Shown here piece after piece: positions 23,736 through 32,729 of a stretch of 64,000 nucleotides of DNA. The notes below the pieces were generated by a model. The model did not search any database and was not told the origin of the DNA. It worked only from the letters and a program-made list of their open reading frames with translations. Position 1 is the stretch's first letter. The number at the start of each line of letters is the position of its first letter. Position numbers and translations under genes: made by a program. This stretch comes from an uncultured Flavobacteriaceae bacterium (GTDB lineage: Bacteria > Bacteroidota > Bacteroidia > Flavobacteriales > Flavobacteriaceae): assembly GCA_947493175.1 (NCBI GenBank), contig CANLQD010000004.1, positions 124,001 through 188,000 on the forward strand. The letters are read 5' to 3'.

Positions 23736-25055
23736 CTATTCTATAAAACGTTTGATGATATTCCAGATGTCATTGCCGAAAATTACGGCCATTAAGCCTA
23801 CCACGATGATAAAGCCGATAATCTGGCCCCGTTCCAACACTTTTTCACTAGGTGGTCTGCCCGAAATAATTTCATAGAGCAAGAACATAACGTGTCCCCC
23901 ATCAAGCGCAGGAATAGGCAGTAGATTTACAAAGGCCAACCACACCGAGAACATGGCCAAGAAGCCCCAGAAAAATGTCCAGTCCCAGCTGGCGGGCATC
24001 ATTTCTACAATGCCGATGGGACCTTTCACCTGTTTGTAACCCTCGGTTTTTCTATTGAAAATAATCTTGAACTGGCGAACCTGATCGGTAAGTACTTTGA
24101 TCGTTCTATTGAACCCTGCCGGGATCGATGCTAAAAAACTATAGGAATCCGTAACCCTTAAATCTGAAATACTGGGATAGATGCCCGCTTTCTTTTCGTC
24201 GGAAAGTACGACCTCCAGGGTTTTTGATGCGCCGTTCCTATCCACGGAAATAGCAATTTTTTCACGGGCGTCGAATTCTTCCATCAACCTTAGAAATTCG
24301 CTAAAATAAGTAACGCTCTTGCCATTTACGGCAGTAATCAAATCTCCCGATTCAATTCCCGCTTCTTCCGCACCAGAGCCCTTTTCGGTGCGGTCTACGA
24401 AAGGCCGCATGCGATAGGACAAAAAGCCCCTGCCACGACTTAAAAGGTCTTTTTTCCCTTCATCGGCAATTGGGATGGTCAGTGTCTTGCCATCACGATC
24501 GACAGTGATTTCATCACCCAATAAGATGTCTAGGGAGGCATCACTGAACTTGGTAGACTTTTTCCCATCGATATACAGGATTTTATCCCCATTTTCCAAT
24601 CCCAATTTTTGTCCGACCGAATCGACCAAAATCCCATATTTTAGGCTATCGGCAGGGATATAGGTATCCCCATTGGAGAAGAGCAGTCCAGAATAGATAA
24701 CCCATGCCAGCAGGAAGTTCACGGTTACGCCACCCAACATAATGATCAAACGTTGCCAAGCGGGTTTGCTACGAAATTCCCAAGGTTGGGGCTCTTGCTT
24801 CATTTGCTCGGTATCCATGCTCTCATCGATCATTCCTGCGATTTTCACATAGCCACCTAGCGGAAGCCAACCAATACCCCATTCGGTTTCTCCGATTTTC
24901 TTTTTGTACAGCGAAAACTTCCAATCAAAAAATAAATAAAACTTTTCGACCCTTGTTTTGAACCATTTTGCCGGTAAGTAATGGCCAAACTCGTGAAGAA
25001 TCACCAGTATGGAAATAATTAGGACAAAAGTGAGTATCTGAATCAGTAATCCCAT
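23736..25055 (-). CDS. rseP: RIP metalloprotease RseP (site-2 protease)
   Basis: A 439-residue inner-membrane zinc protease that cuts transmembrane anti-sigma factors within the membrane. The zinc motif HEFGH is in LVILHEFGHYLPAKW near residue 22, and the second metal-site region NLLPIPALDGGH is near residue 385. Between them are two PDZ-like regions (about 125-205 and 215-300; the second has AGIESGDLITAVNGK). Membrane helices lie at the N-terminus, around 105-125 and at the C-terminus. Length and order fit the bacterial RseP family. It is monocistronic here, ending just before tRNA-Asn. Confidence 0.95.
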   Translation of the reverse strand: MGLLIQILTFVLIISILVILHEFGHYLPAKWFKTRVEKFYLFFDWKFSLYKKKIGETEWGIGWLPLGGYVKIAGMIDESMDTEQMKQEPQPWEFRSKPAWQRLIIMLGGVTVNFLLAWVIYSGLLFSNGDTYIPADSLKYGILVDSVGQKLGLENGDKILYIDGKKSTKFSDASLDILLGDEITVDRDGKTLTIPIADEGKKDLLSRGRGFLSYRMRPFVDRTEKGSGAEEAGIESGDLITAVNGKSVTYFSEFLRLMEEFDAREKIAISVDRNGASKTLEVVLSDEKKAGIYPSISDLRVTDSYSFLASIPAGFNRTIKVLTDQVRQFKIIFNRKTEGYKQVKGPIGIVEMMPASWDWTFFWGFLAMFSVWLAFVNLLPIPALDGGHVMFLLYEIISGRPPSEKVLERGQIIGFIIVVGLMAVIFGNDIWNIIKRFIE

Positions 25056-25171
25056 GTATACATTCTAAAATTAAAACGCACAAAAGTACGGCTTTAGCCA
25101 CTCTTAAAAAAGAAAGTAGTGCCGCGTCTAGGTATTTAAGAAACTTTTAGTATCCCTAGGTGCTATGATTA

Positions 25172-25203
25172 TTTGAACGGCCTGTTGCCATAACGTATCT
25201 TTG
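25172..25203 (+). promoter_or_regulatory. Promoter of the SCO-family gene
   Basis: TTTG at 25172-25175 and TATCTTTG at 25196-25203 are separated by 20 bp, a good match to the Bacteroidota promoter TTTG-N17-21-TAnnTTTG. Transcription should start near 25209, which argues for the ATG at 25215 as the start codon. Confidence 0.6.
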
Positions 25204-25214
25204 TGAAAAAGAGT

Positions 25215-25889
25215 ATGCTATCTTTCTTTAGCAAGTATAAATTTTTCGGGATCGTACTGTTTTTCCTTTCCGCTATCATCGTTTATCTTTTTTACAACGC
25301 CTTGCAGCCACCAAAAAAGTTACTTGTATACCAACCCAGTATGGTGAATCCTGAATTGGTCGATAGCACCTTGCAATACAAAAAAAAGTACCATCGAATT
25401 GCCGATTTTTCACTGATCAATCAAAATGGGGAGACCATTACCCAGGAAAACTATAAAGACAAGATGTACATTGCAGACTTCTTTTTTACGACCTGCCCCA
25501 CCATCTGCCCGATCATGACTAAAAACATGGCGGATATTCAGGAGAAGATCAAGAACGAAAGTGACGTAATGCTATTGTCGCACTCGGTTACCCCTGAAAT
25601 TGACTCGGTGGCCCAACTAAAGAAATATGCTTTGGAAAAAGGGGTCGACGATACCAAATGGAACCTGGTCACCGGCGATAAAAAACACATCTACGAACTG
25701 GCCCGAAAATCCTACATGGCCGTGAAGACGAATGGTGACGGGGGTCCGTTCGATATGATTCATACCGAAAATTTTATCCTTGTCGATAAAGAGCGTCGGG
25801 TTCGGGGTTTCTATGACGGTACCGATACAAAGGAGATAGAGCGTTTGCTACAAGATTTGGAGGTTTTGAAACAGTCTTACCAACCGTGA
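25215..25889 (+). CDS. SCO family protein (copper chaperone / thioredoxin-like)
   Basis: A membrane-anchored periplasmic thioredoxin-like protein, 224 residues from 25215 (228 from the GTG at 25203, which overlaps the -7 element and is less likely). It has an N-terminal helix (FFGIVLFFLSAIIVYLFY) and the Cu-binding/redox motif C-x3-C in FFTTCPTICPIM, with the partner His in IHTENFILVD. SCO proteins deliver copper to the CuA centre of cytochrome oxidase or reduce its cysteines. There is no oxidase gene beside it. Confidence 0.92.
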   Translation: MLSFFSKYKFFGIVLFFLSAIIVYLFYNALQPPKKLLVYQPSMVNPELVDSTLQYKKKYHRIADFSLINQNGETITQENYKDKMYIADFFFTTCPTICPIMTKNMADIQEKIKNESDVMLLSHSVTPEIDSVAQLKKYALEKGVDDTKWNLVTGDKKHIYELARKSYMAVKTNGDGGPFDMIHTENFILVDKERRVRGFYDGTDTKEIERLLQDLEVLKQSYQP

Positions 25890-26031
25890 ATGGTGTAAGA
25901 CTATCATTGAAATAAGGCTTCTATTTCTTGCCGACCATACGATATGAAGTAGTTTCTTTTTTCGATTTTGTCCATTATTTTGGGTTTTTTGAGTTACATT
26001 TGCGCTTACTTATAATCAATCTAAATAAGAG

Positions 26032-26277
26032 TTGGGCAGTACGGTCGCAAATTTGAAAAAAGGACAAATAGGAATCATCAAGGAATTTGCCGACGACATA
26101 CTTCCCATAAAACTACTAGAGCTTGGCTGCCTTCCGGGAAATGAGGTTCAATTGGTACAGGTAGCCCCTTTAAAAGATCCTATTTACATCAACGTAAACG
26201 GATCGCATATTGCCATAAGACGCTCCATGGCCGAATTGATTCAGTTAGATATTATTGAAGATGAAATAATCCGATGA
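26032..26277 (+). CDS. feoA: Ferrous iron transport protein A
   Basis: An 81-residue SH3-like cytoplasmic protein that works with FeoB in Fe(II) uptake. The core NLKKGQIGIIKEF, LLELGCLPGNEVQLVQVAPLKDPI and GSHIAIRRSMAELI matches FeoA throughout. No ATG is available; the start is TTG at 26032, or possibly the TTG at 26053 (LKKGQIG). It overlaps feoB by 4 bp (ATGA), so the two are translationally coupled. A -7-like TACATTTG lies at 25995-26002. Confidence 0.92.
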   Translation: MGSTVANLKKGQIGIIKEFADDILPIKLLELGCLPGNEVQLVQVAPLKDPIYINVNGSHIAIRRSMAELIQLDIIEDEIIR

Positions 26278-28517
26278 GCAAACAGATCAATGTAGCATTA
26301 ATCGGTAATCCGAACACCGGAAAAACGTCTGTCTTTAATCAACTTACGGGCCTAAAACAGAAGGTAGGCAACTACCCTGGTATCACGGTCGAAAAAAAAG
26401 AGGGGATCTGTAAGCTTTCCAGAGGCATCAAGGCCCATATTCTTGACCTCCCAGGTACTTATAGCCTTAATACCACCTCTTTAGACGAGAGTGTGGCCGT
26501 TGAATTACTCCTCAATAAGAACGATAAGAATCATCCCGATGTAGCCGTCGTGATCAGCGACGTTGAAAACTTAAAAAGGAATCTTTTACTTTTCACCCAA
26601 ATCAAAGACCTGAAGATTCCGACCATATTGGTCATCAATATGGCGGATCGCATGTCGCGTACCGGTATTTCATTGGATATTCCGCTTTTGGAAGAAAAGC
26701 TCGATACGAAAATCGCTTTGGTCAGTACCCGAAAAGGAACCGGCATCGACCAGTTAAAGGAACTAATTGCCGGTTATAAAACCCTGTCGGTCGATTCAAA
26801 TGTTGATACGACCGTAATCGACCCAGAATATTTTAAGAACCTAAAAGAAACTTTCCCCGCGCAAGACCCGTATAAACTTTGGTTGGTGATTACCCAGGAT
26901 GTCAACTTCATGCCGATAGAGAAGACCTTGATCCAAGACAGTTCTTCTTTTCCGACCAAGTCGACCTCCGAACTCAAAAGATTGCAACAGAAAGAAATAA
27001 TTCAACGTTATCAGTTCATCAATGGCGTTCTAAAAGACACCTACAGGATAGACAGAAATACCGCTAAGGGCTTTCGGGCAAGCTTGGACAGGGTATTGAC
27101 CCATAAAGTATTCGGGTATCTGATTTTTATGTTCATCCTACTGGCTATTTTTCAGGCGATTTACAGTTGGAGCAAGTACCCACAGGAATTGATAGAATCA
27201 TTTTTTGCGATTACCGGTGCGTGGATCAAAAACACCCTTCCGGACGGCGTGTTTACCGATTTGATCGCCGAGGGCATATTAGCGGGAATCAGCGGCATTG
27301 TAGTATTTGTACCGCAGATTGCATTTTTGTTCCTGTTCATCTCTTTATTGGAAGAGACCGGTTACATGAGTCGGGTAGTGTTTTTGATGGATAAGTTAAT
27401 GCGGCCCTTTGGCCTTAGCGGAAAAAGTGTGGTTCCCCTTATCTCGGGAACCGCCTGTGCCATACCGGCGGTGATGGCTACGCGTACCATTGAAAGCTGG
27501 AAAGAGCGTTTAATAACCATTTTGGTCACCCCGTTTACCACCTGCTCTGCCCGATTGCCGGTGTATTTGATCATCATAGCGTTGGTGATTCCGGAGGGGC
27601 GGTTTTTGGGTCTTAGCTATCAAGCACTTACCTTAATGTTGCTATACTTGATCGGTTTCGGGGCAGCCATTTTTGCCGCCATGTTATTGCACAAGGTGTT
27701 AAAGATCAAAAGCAGATCGTTCTTCGTGGCAGAAATGCCCACTTATAAGTTACCATTGTTCAAGAATGTAGCGTATACCGTATGGGAGAAGACTAAAAGC
27801 TTCGTGGTGGGGGCCGGTAAAATAATTTTGGCGATTGCCATTATTCTTTGGTTTTTGGGTTCAAATGGTATTTCGGACAAATTTAAAAACGCTGAACAAA
27901 TTGTTTTGGGGCGCATTGCCTCCAAAGGCTTTTCAGACTTTAACAAAACCGTCATTTCCGACAGTCTACAGGTGTATCGAAAAGCATTGCAGGATAGCGT
28001 TAAAAAAGAAGTATACCAAATAGACGAAAATGCAATAGGGGATTCTTTACGACTTAGAAAAACAGGATTAGAACAACAAGCCACCAACCAAGAAATCGCA
28101 GGGTATAAATTGGAGAATTCCTATATGGGTTATATGGGAAAGGTGATCGAGCCGGTTGTACGACCTCTGGGCTATGATTGGAAAATAGGGATTGCCGTTC
28201 TGACCTCTTTTGCCGCCAGAGAGGTTTTTGTAGGTACCTTGGCTACTATCTACAGTGTTGGCAGCGATGAGGAAAATACCGATACGATTACGCAGCGTAT
28301 GGCTACAGAGATCGACCCAAAGACCAAAAAGCCGATTTTTAACCTTGCTTCAGGAGTTTCATTATTGCTATTTTACGCCTTTGCCATGCAATGTATGAGT
28401 ACCTTGGCGGTCGTGAAACGAGAGACGAATTCCTGGAAATGGCCTATGGCACAACTAGTTTTTATGAGCGCTTTTGCGTATCTTGTAGCATTAACGGCGT
28501 ATCAGTTTCTTTCATAG
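26274..28517 (+). CDS. feoB: Ferrous iron transport protein B
   Basis: A 747-residue inner-membrane Fe(II) transporter. The N-terminal G domain has GNPNTGKTSVFNQLTG (G1, residues 11-26), the switch NYPGITVE, DLPGTYSL (G3) and NMAD (G4). A helical spacer follows, then the Gate regions with about eight membrane helices, including the conserved Cys in SGTACAIPAVMATR and TTCSARLPVY. Length and order are standard. It is coupled to feoA and followed 25 bp later by the Cys-rich partner gene. Regulation by iron is expected, but no clear Fur or DtxR box was seen. Confidence 0.96.
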   Translation: MSKQINVALIGNPNTGKTSVFNQLTGLKQKVGNYPGITVEKKEGICKLSRGIKAHILDLPGTYSLNTTSLDESVAVELLLNKNDKNHPDVAVVISDVENLKRNLLLFTQIKDLKIPTILVINMADRMSRTGISLDIPLLEEKLDTKIALVSTRKGTGIDQLKELIAGYKTLSVDSNVDTTVIDPEYFKNLKETFPAQDPYKLWLVITQDVNFMPIEKTLIQDSSSFPTKSTSELKRLQQKEIIQRYQFINGVLKDTYRIDRNTAKGFRASLDRVLTHKVFGYLIFMFILLAIFQAIYSWSKYPQELIESFFAITGAWIKNTLPDGVFTDLIAEGILAGISGIVVFVPQIAFLFLFISLLEETGYMSRVVFLMDKLMRPFGLSGKSVVPLISGTACAIPAVMATRTIESWKERLITILVTPFTTCSARLPVYLIIIALVIPEGRFLGLSYQALTLMLLYLIGFGAAIFAAMLLHKVLKIKSRSFFVAEMPTYKLPLFKNVAYTVWEKTKSFVVGAGKIILAIAIILWFLGSNGISDKFKNAEQIVLGRIASKGFSDFNKTVISDSLQVYRKALQDSVKKEVYQIDENAIGDSLRLRKTGLEQQATNQEIAGYKLENSYMGYMGKVIEPVVRPLGYDWKIGIAVLTSFAAREVFVGTLATIYSVGSDEENTDTITQRMATEIDPKTKKPIFNLASGVSLLLFYAFAMQCMSTLAVVKRETNSWKWPMAQLVFMSAFAYLVALTAYQFLS

Positions 28518-28542
28518 ATTTTTGAGGCACTCGAATTGGATT

Positions 28543-28698
28543 ATGAGCTTACTACAACCCATACTAATGTACTTCACCTTGGCAATAGCCATCGCGTATC
28601 TCGTTAAAAAATTCCTTCTGCCGAAATCGCTCTTCTCCACAAAGAAAGTCAAGTCGGGTACAAAAGCGTGTGGGCAAGACCAATGTGGATGCCATTGA
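28543..28698 (+). CDS. FeoB-associated Cys-rich membrane protein
   Basis: A 51-residue protein starting MSLLQPILMYFTLAIAIAYL at 28543, 25 bp after feoB. It has one N-terminal membrane helix, a basic stretch (KKFLLPKS, KKVKSG) and a C-terminal cluster CGQDQCGCH. This is the layout of the small FeoB-associated Cys-rich proteins found after feoB in Bacteroidota, taken to be a functional stand-in for FeoC. The Cys/His tail may bind Fe(II) or an iron-sulfur cluster. Too short for usual ORF cut-offs; confidence comes from position and motif. Confidence 0.85.
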   Translation: MSLLQPILMYFTLAIAIAYLVKKFLLPKSLFSTKKVKSGTKACGQDQCGCH

Positions 28699-28891
28699 CC
28701 ATACGTATCACAAACAAGGGTCACATTTCTTTTGATTCAAAGTACTGTATGTTGTGCCATTTCTATTCTGTACAATCGGCAGCGCTTTTCGTTAAAAAAA
28801 GAATAAATGCGTATTAAGGAAATCAAAAAAGAAGTGTGCAGTTCATTTGCTATCGTTTTTTTTGTTTGGAAACTACCAACAGCTACAACTT

Positions 28892-30424
28892 ATGTTGAAA
28901 ATCGGATCGCTAGTACCTCTCTTTTCAATTTTCCTACTTTCTTATTTCGGACATTCACAAACCTTGACCTCGGTCATCATAGACTCGGCTACACAGAAAC
29001 CCATTCCCTATGTAACCGTTCAACTTAAGAACAAAGGAGTCATTACGAACGAAGAAGGGCGCTTTACATTTCAATTGAACAGTTCTGTCAAACCAACAGA
29101 CTCGCTCTTTATTTCATGTATCGGGTACGCCTCTATTGGCAAACCTATCAATCAATTTACAGAAAAGCAGATTGTTCTGGCCTCCAAAGCGATCGACTTG
29201 AATCCGGTCATTGTTACAAACAAAAACTATTCTCCCAGGGAAATTGTAGAATTGGTAGAAGAGAACATCCTGAAAAATTACAACCTTGGATTAACCAAAA
29301 AGCGAATTTTTCTTAGGGAAACGTACGGAAGTCGAATCTTAAAATCGGACTACACCCTAAAAAAATCGACCATCGATGCGTTGGATAAGGCATTCATCGA
29401 TAAGCTTATCGGTCAAATACCAAAAAATAATACCGTGTACAACGAATCGCTCGGCGATCTGTACGGAGGAAGTGATGCTGAAAAACAAAAACTCGATCTC
29501 ATTAAAGCTTCCGAACTATATGACAAAAGCCTGGAACTAGACTTTGAAGTTCTTGAAGAGAAGTTTAACCAGATCATGAAGGAAAACGTGAAAACAGATT
29601 CCTATTTCAAGATTAAATCTGGCTTGTTCGGCACCAAGGTAGATGCCGACGAAATGTTCGAAACCGAGGTAGATTCTACCGATGTAGCCGCTTTGAACAA
29701 AAAGTTGGAAGAAGAGAAAAAAAACAAGGAAGAACGTAAAAAATTCTTCGCCAAATACAAGAGGGAAACCTTGGGCAATTTATATGAAAACCTTCCCGTA
29801 TTTGACGATACCGATTACAATGTGCTTTTTAAGCCGGGCAGGTATGAACTTGCCTTGGAGAATTTCACCTATTTAGGGGACGCTGCGGTCTATGTGATAG
29901 GCTTTACCCCGAAAAGGTCCGAAGATTTTCAGGGAAAGCTTTATATCAATTCCGATGATTTTGCACTTATCCGAATGGATTTTGAAAACGTAAAGCCTTT
30001 ACGGGATTTCAGTCTCTTGGGGGTTTCTTTTAAGGAATATTTGGCAAAGGGACGAATCATTTTTTCAAAGGGCGATGACCAAAAATACCATCTAAGTTAC
30101 TACGATATAAATAAGGGGATACGTGCCGGGTTCCGTAGACCGTTAAAGATTATTGAGAAAAATAAAAATGTGAAGGGGCGGCGAAAACAAAATGAGCTTT
30201 CCATGAAAATCGATGCCGCCTTTGGCAGTCGTAACCGATACGAGTTGGTAGTTTTTGACGAAGCGGCCATTAATAATACAGAATACGATGCTTTTAAAGA
30301 GCATAATAATGTACTTCCTACCTATATGCCCAACTATGACCCCGATTTTTGGGTCGGTTATGATATTATTGAACCGAATCAGGCTATTAAAGAGTTTACT
30401 TCTCAGACAGAGGTTTCCGAATAA
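28892..30424 (+). CDS. Carboxypeptidase-regulatory-like domain surface protein
   Basis: The frame is open from 28847, but MLKIGSLVPLFSIFLLSYFG at 28892 is a signal peptide, giving 510 residues. Residues about 25-110 form a CarboxypepD_reg-like beta sandwich (TSVIIDSATQKPIPYVTVQL, KGVITNEEGRFTFQL, DSLFISCIGYAS). The rest has no named domain: an acidic, Lys-rich helical middle (KKLEEEKKNKEERKKFFAKY) and a beta-rich C-terminal part similar to DUF5686-type or outer-lipid-associated proteins. It is probably in the periplasm or at the outer membrane. Function unknown. Confidence 0.8.
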   Translation: MLKIGSLVPLFSIFLLSYFGHSQTLTSVIIDSATQKPIPYVTVQLKNKGVITNEEGRFTFQLNSSVKPTDSLFISCIGYASIGKPINQFTEKQIVLASKAIDLNPVIVTNKNYSPREIVELVEENILKNYNLGLTKKRIFLRETYGSRILKSDYTLKKSTIDALDKAFIDKLIGQIPKNNTVYNESLGDLYGGSDAEKQKLDLIKASELYDKSLELDFEVLEEKFNQIMKENVKTDSYFKIKSGLFGTKVDADEMFETEVDSTDVAALNKKLEEEKKNKEERKKFFAKYKRETLGNLYENLPVFDDTDYNVLFKPGRYELALENFTYLGDAAVYVIGFTPKRSEDFQGKLYINSDDFALIRMDFENVKPLRDFSLLGVSFKEYLAKGRIIFSKGDDQKYHLSYYDINKGIRAGFRRPLKIIEKNKNVKGRRKQNELSMKIDAAFGSRNRYELVVFDEAAINNTEYDAFKEHNNVLPTYMPNYDPDFWVGYDIIEPNQAIKEFTSQTEVSE

Positions 30425-30600
30425 GCCCTGATATTCCCAGCTTTTTCGTTCCGTATATATAGGAAAAACAGCGACTTTTCGCTACCGTAAACTTGTTGCT
30501 GAAGCATGTAAGTATTCCAGTTCTTTAATTTTTCTTACCTCTTGATGTAACCTTTTGTAAATTCCGAACTATATACTCATGAACACCAACTAGAAACCCT

Positions 30601-31119
30601 TTGGAAGAGCCTTCGAACGAATATGTGATGCAGCAAGTCGCCCATGGTGATCTCGATATGTTGAAAGTACTATTCGAGCGACATCATAAACATGTGTACA
30701 ATTTTTTGTACAAGATGTCTAACGATAAAATGTTGAGCGAGGATTTAACGCAGGATGTTTTCTATAAACTCATGAAATATAGAAGCTCTTACAACAACGG
30801 TAATTTTGTTTCATGGATGTTCACCATAGCAAGAAATAGTTTGCATACCCATTTTAGACGTACGGCGGGAAAGAATGATAGCATGGAATTGGTCGCGCAT
30901 CGATTGGCCCAACCCGAAAAAGAGGAGGAGTATTCTCATTTGCATCAGGCGCTTGCCCAGCTGGCACCTTCCGACAAGGAGTTGATTGTGTTGAATCGCT
31001 TTCAGGAAATTCGGTATGCCGAAATTGCCCAAATTATTGGCAGTACAGAAGGAGCAGTCAAAACAAAAGTGAGCCGCGCCCTGAAAAAATTAAAGACCAT
31101 TTATTTTAAGGAAATATGA
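30601..31119 (+). CDS. ECF RNA polymerase sigma factor
   Basis: A 172-residue sigma-70 family factor of the extracytoplasmic function type. Region 2 holds LFERHHKHVYNFLYKMSND, SEDLTQDVFYKLMKYRSSY and FVSWMFTIARNSLHTHFRR; region 4 holds LNRFQEIRYAEIAQIIGSTEGAVKTKVSRALKKL with the HTH. The start is TTG at 30601, since no ATG precedes region 2 at the right place. It overlaps the anti-sigma gene by 4 bp, the usual pairing for stoichiometric control. Its regulon is unknown. Confidence 0.93.
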   Translation: MEEPSNEYVMQQVAHGDLDMLKVLFERHHKHVYNFLYKMSNDKMLSEDLTQDVFYKLMKYRSSYNNGNFVSWMFTIARNSLHTHFRRTAGKNDSMELVAHRLAQPEKEEEYSHLHQALAQLAPSDKELIVLNRFQEIRYAEIAQIIGSTEGAVKTKVSRALKKLKTIYFKEI

Positions 31120-31916
31120 AGACCGAAAAAGAACATATCATCGACTTAATTCCAGATTATTTGGATCAGGTATTGGAAGATGATCAACGCACTTTATTTG
31201 AGGCACATATAAAGATATGCACCGTTTGTGCAGAAGAATTGGAACAATATAACGTTCTTTTTGATGCGTTTTCGCAGGAAGAGGAAGCGATACCCTCGTC
31301 CCAAATGCGCAGTAATTTTCTGGAGCAGTTAGCGCAGGAAAAACAAGAACAGTCGCAAATAGTTCCGATTAGCTCGAAGGCTTCTACATCATCTTTTCCA
31401 TGGAAGAGCCTATCCAAGATCGCTGCAAGTATAGCAGCATTGGTAGGCGCCTTTTTACTGGGCCAATACCAACAAATAGAAAAGTCGAATAGAACGATTG
31501 CGGCCTTAAAGAACGAAGAGCTCCGTGCGAAGCAAACCGCTATGCTATCCCTAATGGAAAACCAATCGGCAAGCAAACGAATTCAAGGGGTAGCCTATAT
31601 CGATGGTTTTGCCGATCCCGATGAAGCGATTGTAGTTGCCCTCATAAATCGCATGCATCGAGATGAAAATGCGAATGTACGGTTGACCGCCCTAGAGGCA
31701 CTATCGAAATTTACGACCTCTCCAATGGTAAAAGAGGCTTATATAAAGGCACTTTCCACAGAAGAAAACCCGAGTATACAAATAGCATTGATCCAAAATT
31801 TGGTGAAAGTGCAAGAAAAAAGAGCAATCGCCCCTATGAAACTATTATTGGAACGGGAAGAGACCCAACCGTTCGTAAGGGACGAAATCGAAAATGTACT
31901 ACCACAAATCATATAA
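31116..31916 (+). CDS. Anti-sigma factor with zinc finger and HEAT repeats
   Basis: A 266-residue inner-membrane protein. The N-terminus has the anti-sigma zinc motif H-x3-C-x2-C (AHIKICTVCAEEL), which binds the sigma factor encoded just upstream (4-bp overlap). One membrane helix follows (IAASIAALVGAFLLGQY, about 105-121). The periplasmic part (about 165-265) has two to three HEAT-like repeats: DEAIVVALINRMHRDENANVRLTALEALSKF, then IQIALIQNLVKVQEKRAIAPMKLLL. HEAT repeats on an anti-sigma factor are likely the signal-sensing or partner-binding face, possibly for the DUF4097 proteins encoded next. Confidence 0.85.
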   Translation: MKTEKEHIIDLIPDYLDQVLEDDQRTLFEAHIKICTVCAEELEQYNVLFDAFSQEEEAIPSSQMRSNFLEQLAQEKQEQSQIVPISSKASTSSFPWKSLSKIAASIAALVGAFLLGQYQQIEKSNRTIAALKNEELRAKQTAMLSLMENQSASKRIQGVAYIDGFADPDEAIVVALINRMHRDENANVRLTALEALSKFTTSPMVKEAYIKALSTEENPSIQIALIQNLVKVQEKRAIAPMKLLLEREETQPFVRDEIENVLPQII

Positions 31917-31935
31917 TTATCAAAAAACGAAAATC

Positions 31936-32691
31936 ATGAAAAAAATCATTGTATGTATCAGCTTTATGATGCTGGGTGTCCAAGTATTAAAAGCGCAGTC
32001 AGACTTTAGTAAACCGTTGGATGGCGTTGAATGGGTAAAAATCAAAACCAAGTCCGAAATCGTCTTAAAAACGCATGATAAGAACGAACTTTTGATACGG
32101 GTCTCCGGAAAGAAAGCCACCCCGGAACGGGCTAAAGGTCTTAAACTGGTAGGTGCAGCTGGTACCGACAATACCGATATCGGTTTTAAAGTAGTGCAAT
32201 CGGGGAGCGACTTGATTGTTGAGAACCTGCGAAAGTCACAAAAGGCCGAAATACTTCTTCCAAAATCACAAAATATAAGAGTTACCAATTCTTGGAGTGG
32301 AACCATTTACATCGACGGTTTTTCAGGAGAGGTAGAAGCAAATGCGAACTTGAATGGCGGTCTGGTCATGTCCAATTTATCCGGCCCCATAACCGCCTAC
32401 GCTTTAAACCAAGGAATCAGTGTCGTTTTCGATAAGGTGGGTCAAGAGGCACCGATCGTTATGACCACGACCAATGGGGAAATAGATGTTACGCTACCCA
32501 AAGAGACATCTGCCGATGTGGAGCTGAGTTCATGGAACGGAGATATCTATACCAATTTTGATTTGCAAAAACCCGATAAAGATGGTTTGAAATCGATTTC
32601 TAGTAAAAAATTCAAAGGACAGTTGGGCAAAGGGGGCGTTGCTATTAAATTGAAGTCGACCAACGGAAACATCTATCTAAGGAAGCAGTAG
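31936..32691 (+). CDS. DUF4097-like secreted beta-repeat protein
   Basis: The frame opens at 31894 inside the anti-sigma gene, but MKKIIVCISFMMLGVQVLKAQ at 31936 is a signal peptide and gives 251 residues. The mature protein is built of repeated strands with Asn/Gly turns (NSWSGTIYIDGFSGEVEANANLNGG, TTNGEIDVTLPKETSADVELSSWNGDIYTNF, STNGNIYLRKQ), which is the parallel beta-helix-like adhesin layout of DUF4097. It is predicted to be periplasmic or surface-exposed. It belongs to the sigma/anti-sigma operon, so it may be an output or a sensor of envelope stress. Confidence 0.75.
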   Translation: MKKIIVCISFMMLGVQVLKAQSDFSKPLDGVEWVKIKTKSEIVLKTHDKNELLIRVSGKKATPERAKGLKLVGAAGTDNTDIGFKVVQSGSDLIVENLRKSQKAEILLPKSQNIRVTNSWSGTIYIDGFSGEVEANANLNGGLVMSNLSGPITAYALNQGISVVFDKVGQEAPIVMTTTNGEIDVTLPKETSADVELSSWNGDIYTNFDLQKPDKDGLKSISSKKFKGQLGKGGVAIKLKSTNGNIYLRKQ

Positions 32692-32729
32692 GAAAAATTA
32701 AAAACAATTCAACACAAAAACGAACAGTC

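Noticed and set aside
26003-26031. Fur or DtxR box before feoA
   Set aside because: Only CTTAT/ATAAG 5-bp arms with an 11-bp spacer were found; this is too weak to call.
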